Assembly: GCA_964464245.1 (NCBI GenBank)
Contig: CAYXFH010000133.1
Coordinates: 1 to 5,640, forward strand
Length of the DNA stretch: 5,640 bases
Direction: 5' to 3'
Origin: JAPLHV01 sp964464245
Lineage (GTDB): Bacteria > Caldisericota > JANLFM01
In this document: positions 5,066 through 5,640 of the stretch, in pieces
Numbering within the stretch: the stretch's first letter is position 1
How the letters are laid out: every line of letters begins with the position of its first letter
The notes under the pieces: model-generated
Told to the model about the DNA's origin: nothing
Seen by the model: only the letters and a program-made list of their open reading frames with translations
Databases searched by the model: none
Made by a program: the position numbers and the translations under genes

Positions 5066-5090
5066 CGAGGCCCGGTTGAGCCGGGCCTCG
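5066..5090. terminator. Strong GC hairpin downstream of the rubrerythrin gene
   Basis: CGAGGCCCGG (5066-5075) and CCGGGCCTCG (5081-5090) are perfect 10-bp arms around a 5-nt loop (TTGAG). It lies 53 bp past the rubrerythrin stop on the minus strand and before the deacetylase promoter. Neither strand has a T-tract next to the stem, so it is at best a non-canonical terminator; mRNA 3'-end stabilisation is another option. I see nothing else in the 198-bp gap besides the deacetylase promoter signals. Confidence 0.5.
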
Positions 5091-5143
5091 ATTGAGTCGT
5101 TGGATCGTCGCGGGGTGAATCTGAAAACGCTGCCGAAGGCTGT

Positions 5144-5640
5144 CTAGTAGGTTTCCGCGAAGACCTCGTAGTAGGCCTGCGGGTGCTTGCAAGCCGGGCA
5201 AAGTTGCGGCGCTTCCTTTCCCTCGAAGATGTAGCCGCAATTGCGGCATTTCCAGCGGACAACCTCATCCTTGCGGAAGACCTGGCCGGCGCTGATGTTG
5301 GCCGCCAGCTTGTTGTAGCGGGTTTCGTGTTTTTGCTCGACCTCGGCGATCTGGATAAAGGCGGTGTAGACTTCCGGGAAGTCCTCTTGATTGGCCATCT
5401 CGGCAGAATCCTGGTAGATGATGGTCCATTCCGCTTTTTCCCCAGCAGCAGCCGCTTTCAAGTTCTCCAGGGTGTTGCCGGTGAGCCCGGCTGGATAGGA
5501 AGCCTGGATCTCTACTTCGCCACCCTCCAGGAAATTAAAGAAGACCTTGGCATGCTCTTTCTCGTTGTCTGCCGTCTCTTGGAAGATGGCGCTGATCTGC
5601 TCGTACCCTTCCTTCTTGGCAACGCTCGCGGCAAAAGTGT
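5144..5640 (-). CDS. Rubrerythrin, 5' end cut off by the window edge
   Basis: 164 residues of a rubrerythrin are visible, starting in the phrase ASVAKKEGYEQI. About 30 N-terminal residues, including the first diiron glutamate, lie beyond 5640. The ferritin-like diiron domain shows NEKEH, then GEKAEW and EQKH, supplying the usual E-x-x-H and E-x-x-E ligands. The C-terminal rubredoxin-like domain has CRNC, 12 residues, then CPAC, the FeS4 site. Rubrerythrins are cytoplasmic and reduce hydrogen peroxide to water, typically protecting anaerobes, with electrons from rubredoxin or NADH-linked partners. The frame stays open to the window edge with no frameshift. An internal TTG at 5459-5461 is not a start, as conserved sequence continues upstream of it. 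The stop is TAG at 5146-5144. Confidence 0.95.
   Translation of the reverse strand, partial: TFAASVAKKEGYEQISAIFQETADNEKEHAKVFFNFLEGGEVEIQASYPAGLTGNTLENLKAAAAGEKAEWTIIYQDSAEMANQEDFPEVYTAFIQIAEVEQKHETRYNKLAANISAGQVFRKDEVVRWKCRNCGYIFEGKEAPQLCPACKHPQAYYEVFAETY

Overview
The window is about 57% GC by eye and carries six tightly spaced genes on both strands. A rubrerythrin, a DUF308/HdeD membrane protein, two YkuE-type metallophosphatases and a membrane-anchored polysaccharide deacetylase suggest an anaerobic or microaerophilic bacterium, most like a moderately GC-rich clostridial Firmicute (a heliobacterium-like genome would fit). No rRNA or other phylogenetic marker is present, so this placement is a low-confidence inference.

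Layout. 1-354 is non-coding or nearly so. It holds dispersed GC-rich repeats built on GGTTTGAAACCCGCCCC and a tandem 15-mer just before the first gene. 355-1254 (+) is a YgjP/DUF45-type zinc metallopeptidase with an unusual proline-rich N-terminus that may not be translated. It converges on 1277-1840 (-), a six-helix DUF308/HdeD protein, and a hairpin at 1214-1252 can terminate both. From 1841 the HdeD gene diverges from 1967-2914 (+), the first metallophosphatase. A diverged tandem paralogue follows at 3095-4156 (+). It converges, with only 6 bp between stop codons, on 4163-4945 (-), a polysaccharide deacetylase. After a 198-bp gap with a strong GC hairpin, the window ends inside a rubrerythrin gene (5144 to beyond 5640, -).

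How the genes may work together. The two metallophosphatases, the deacetylase and the HdeD protein all look membrane-embedded or membrane-anchored, so the centre of the window reads as a loose cell-envelope cluster rather than one operon, because strands alternate. Rubrerythrin is an independent oxidative-stress gene.

The most interesting signals lie outside the proteins. An exact 11-mer, TGCGGCAGCAT, occurs four times, each near the 5' end of a gene. Two genes have a -10-like box only 6-8 nt from the ATG and no Shine-Dalgarno sequence, which suggests leaderless mRNAs. The two tandem phosphatases have different N-termini and charge patterns that predict opposite membrane topology. I see no clearly new multi-gene system here.
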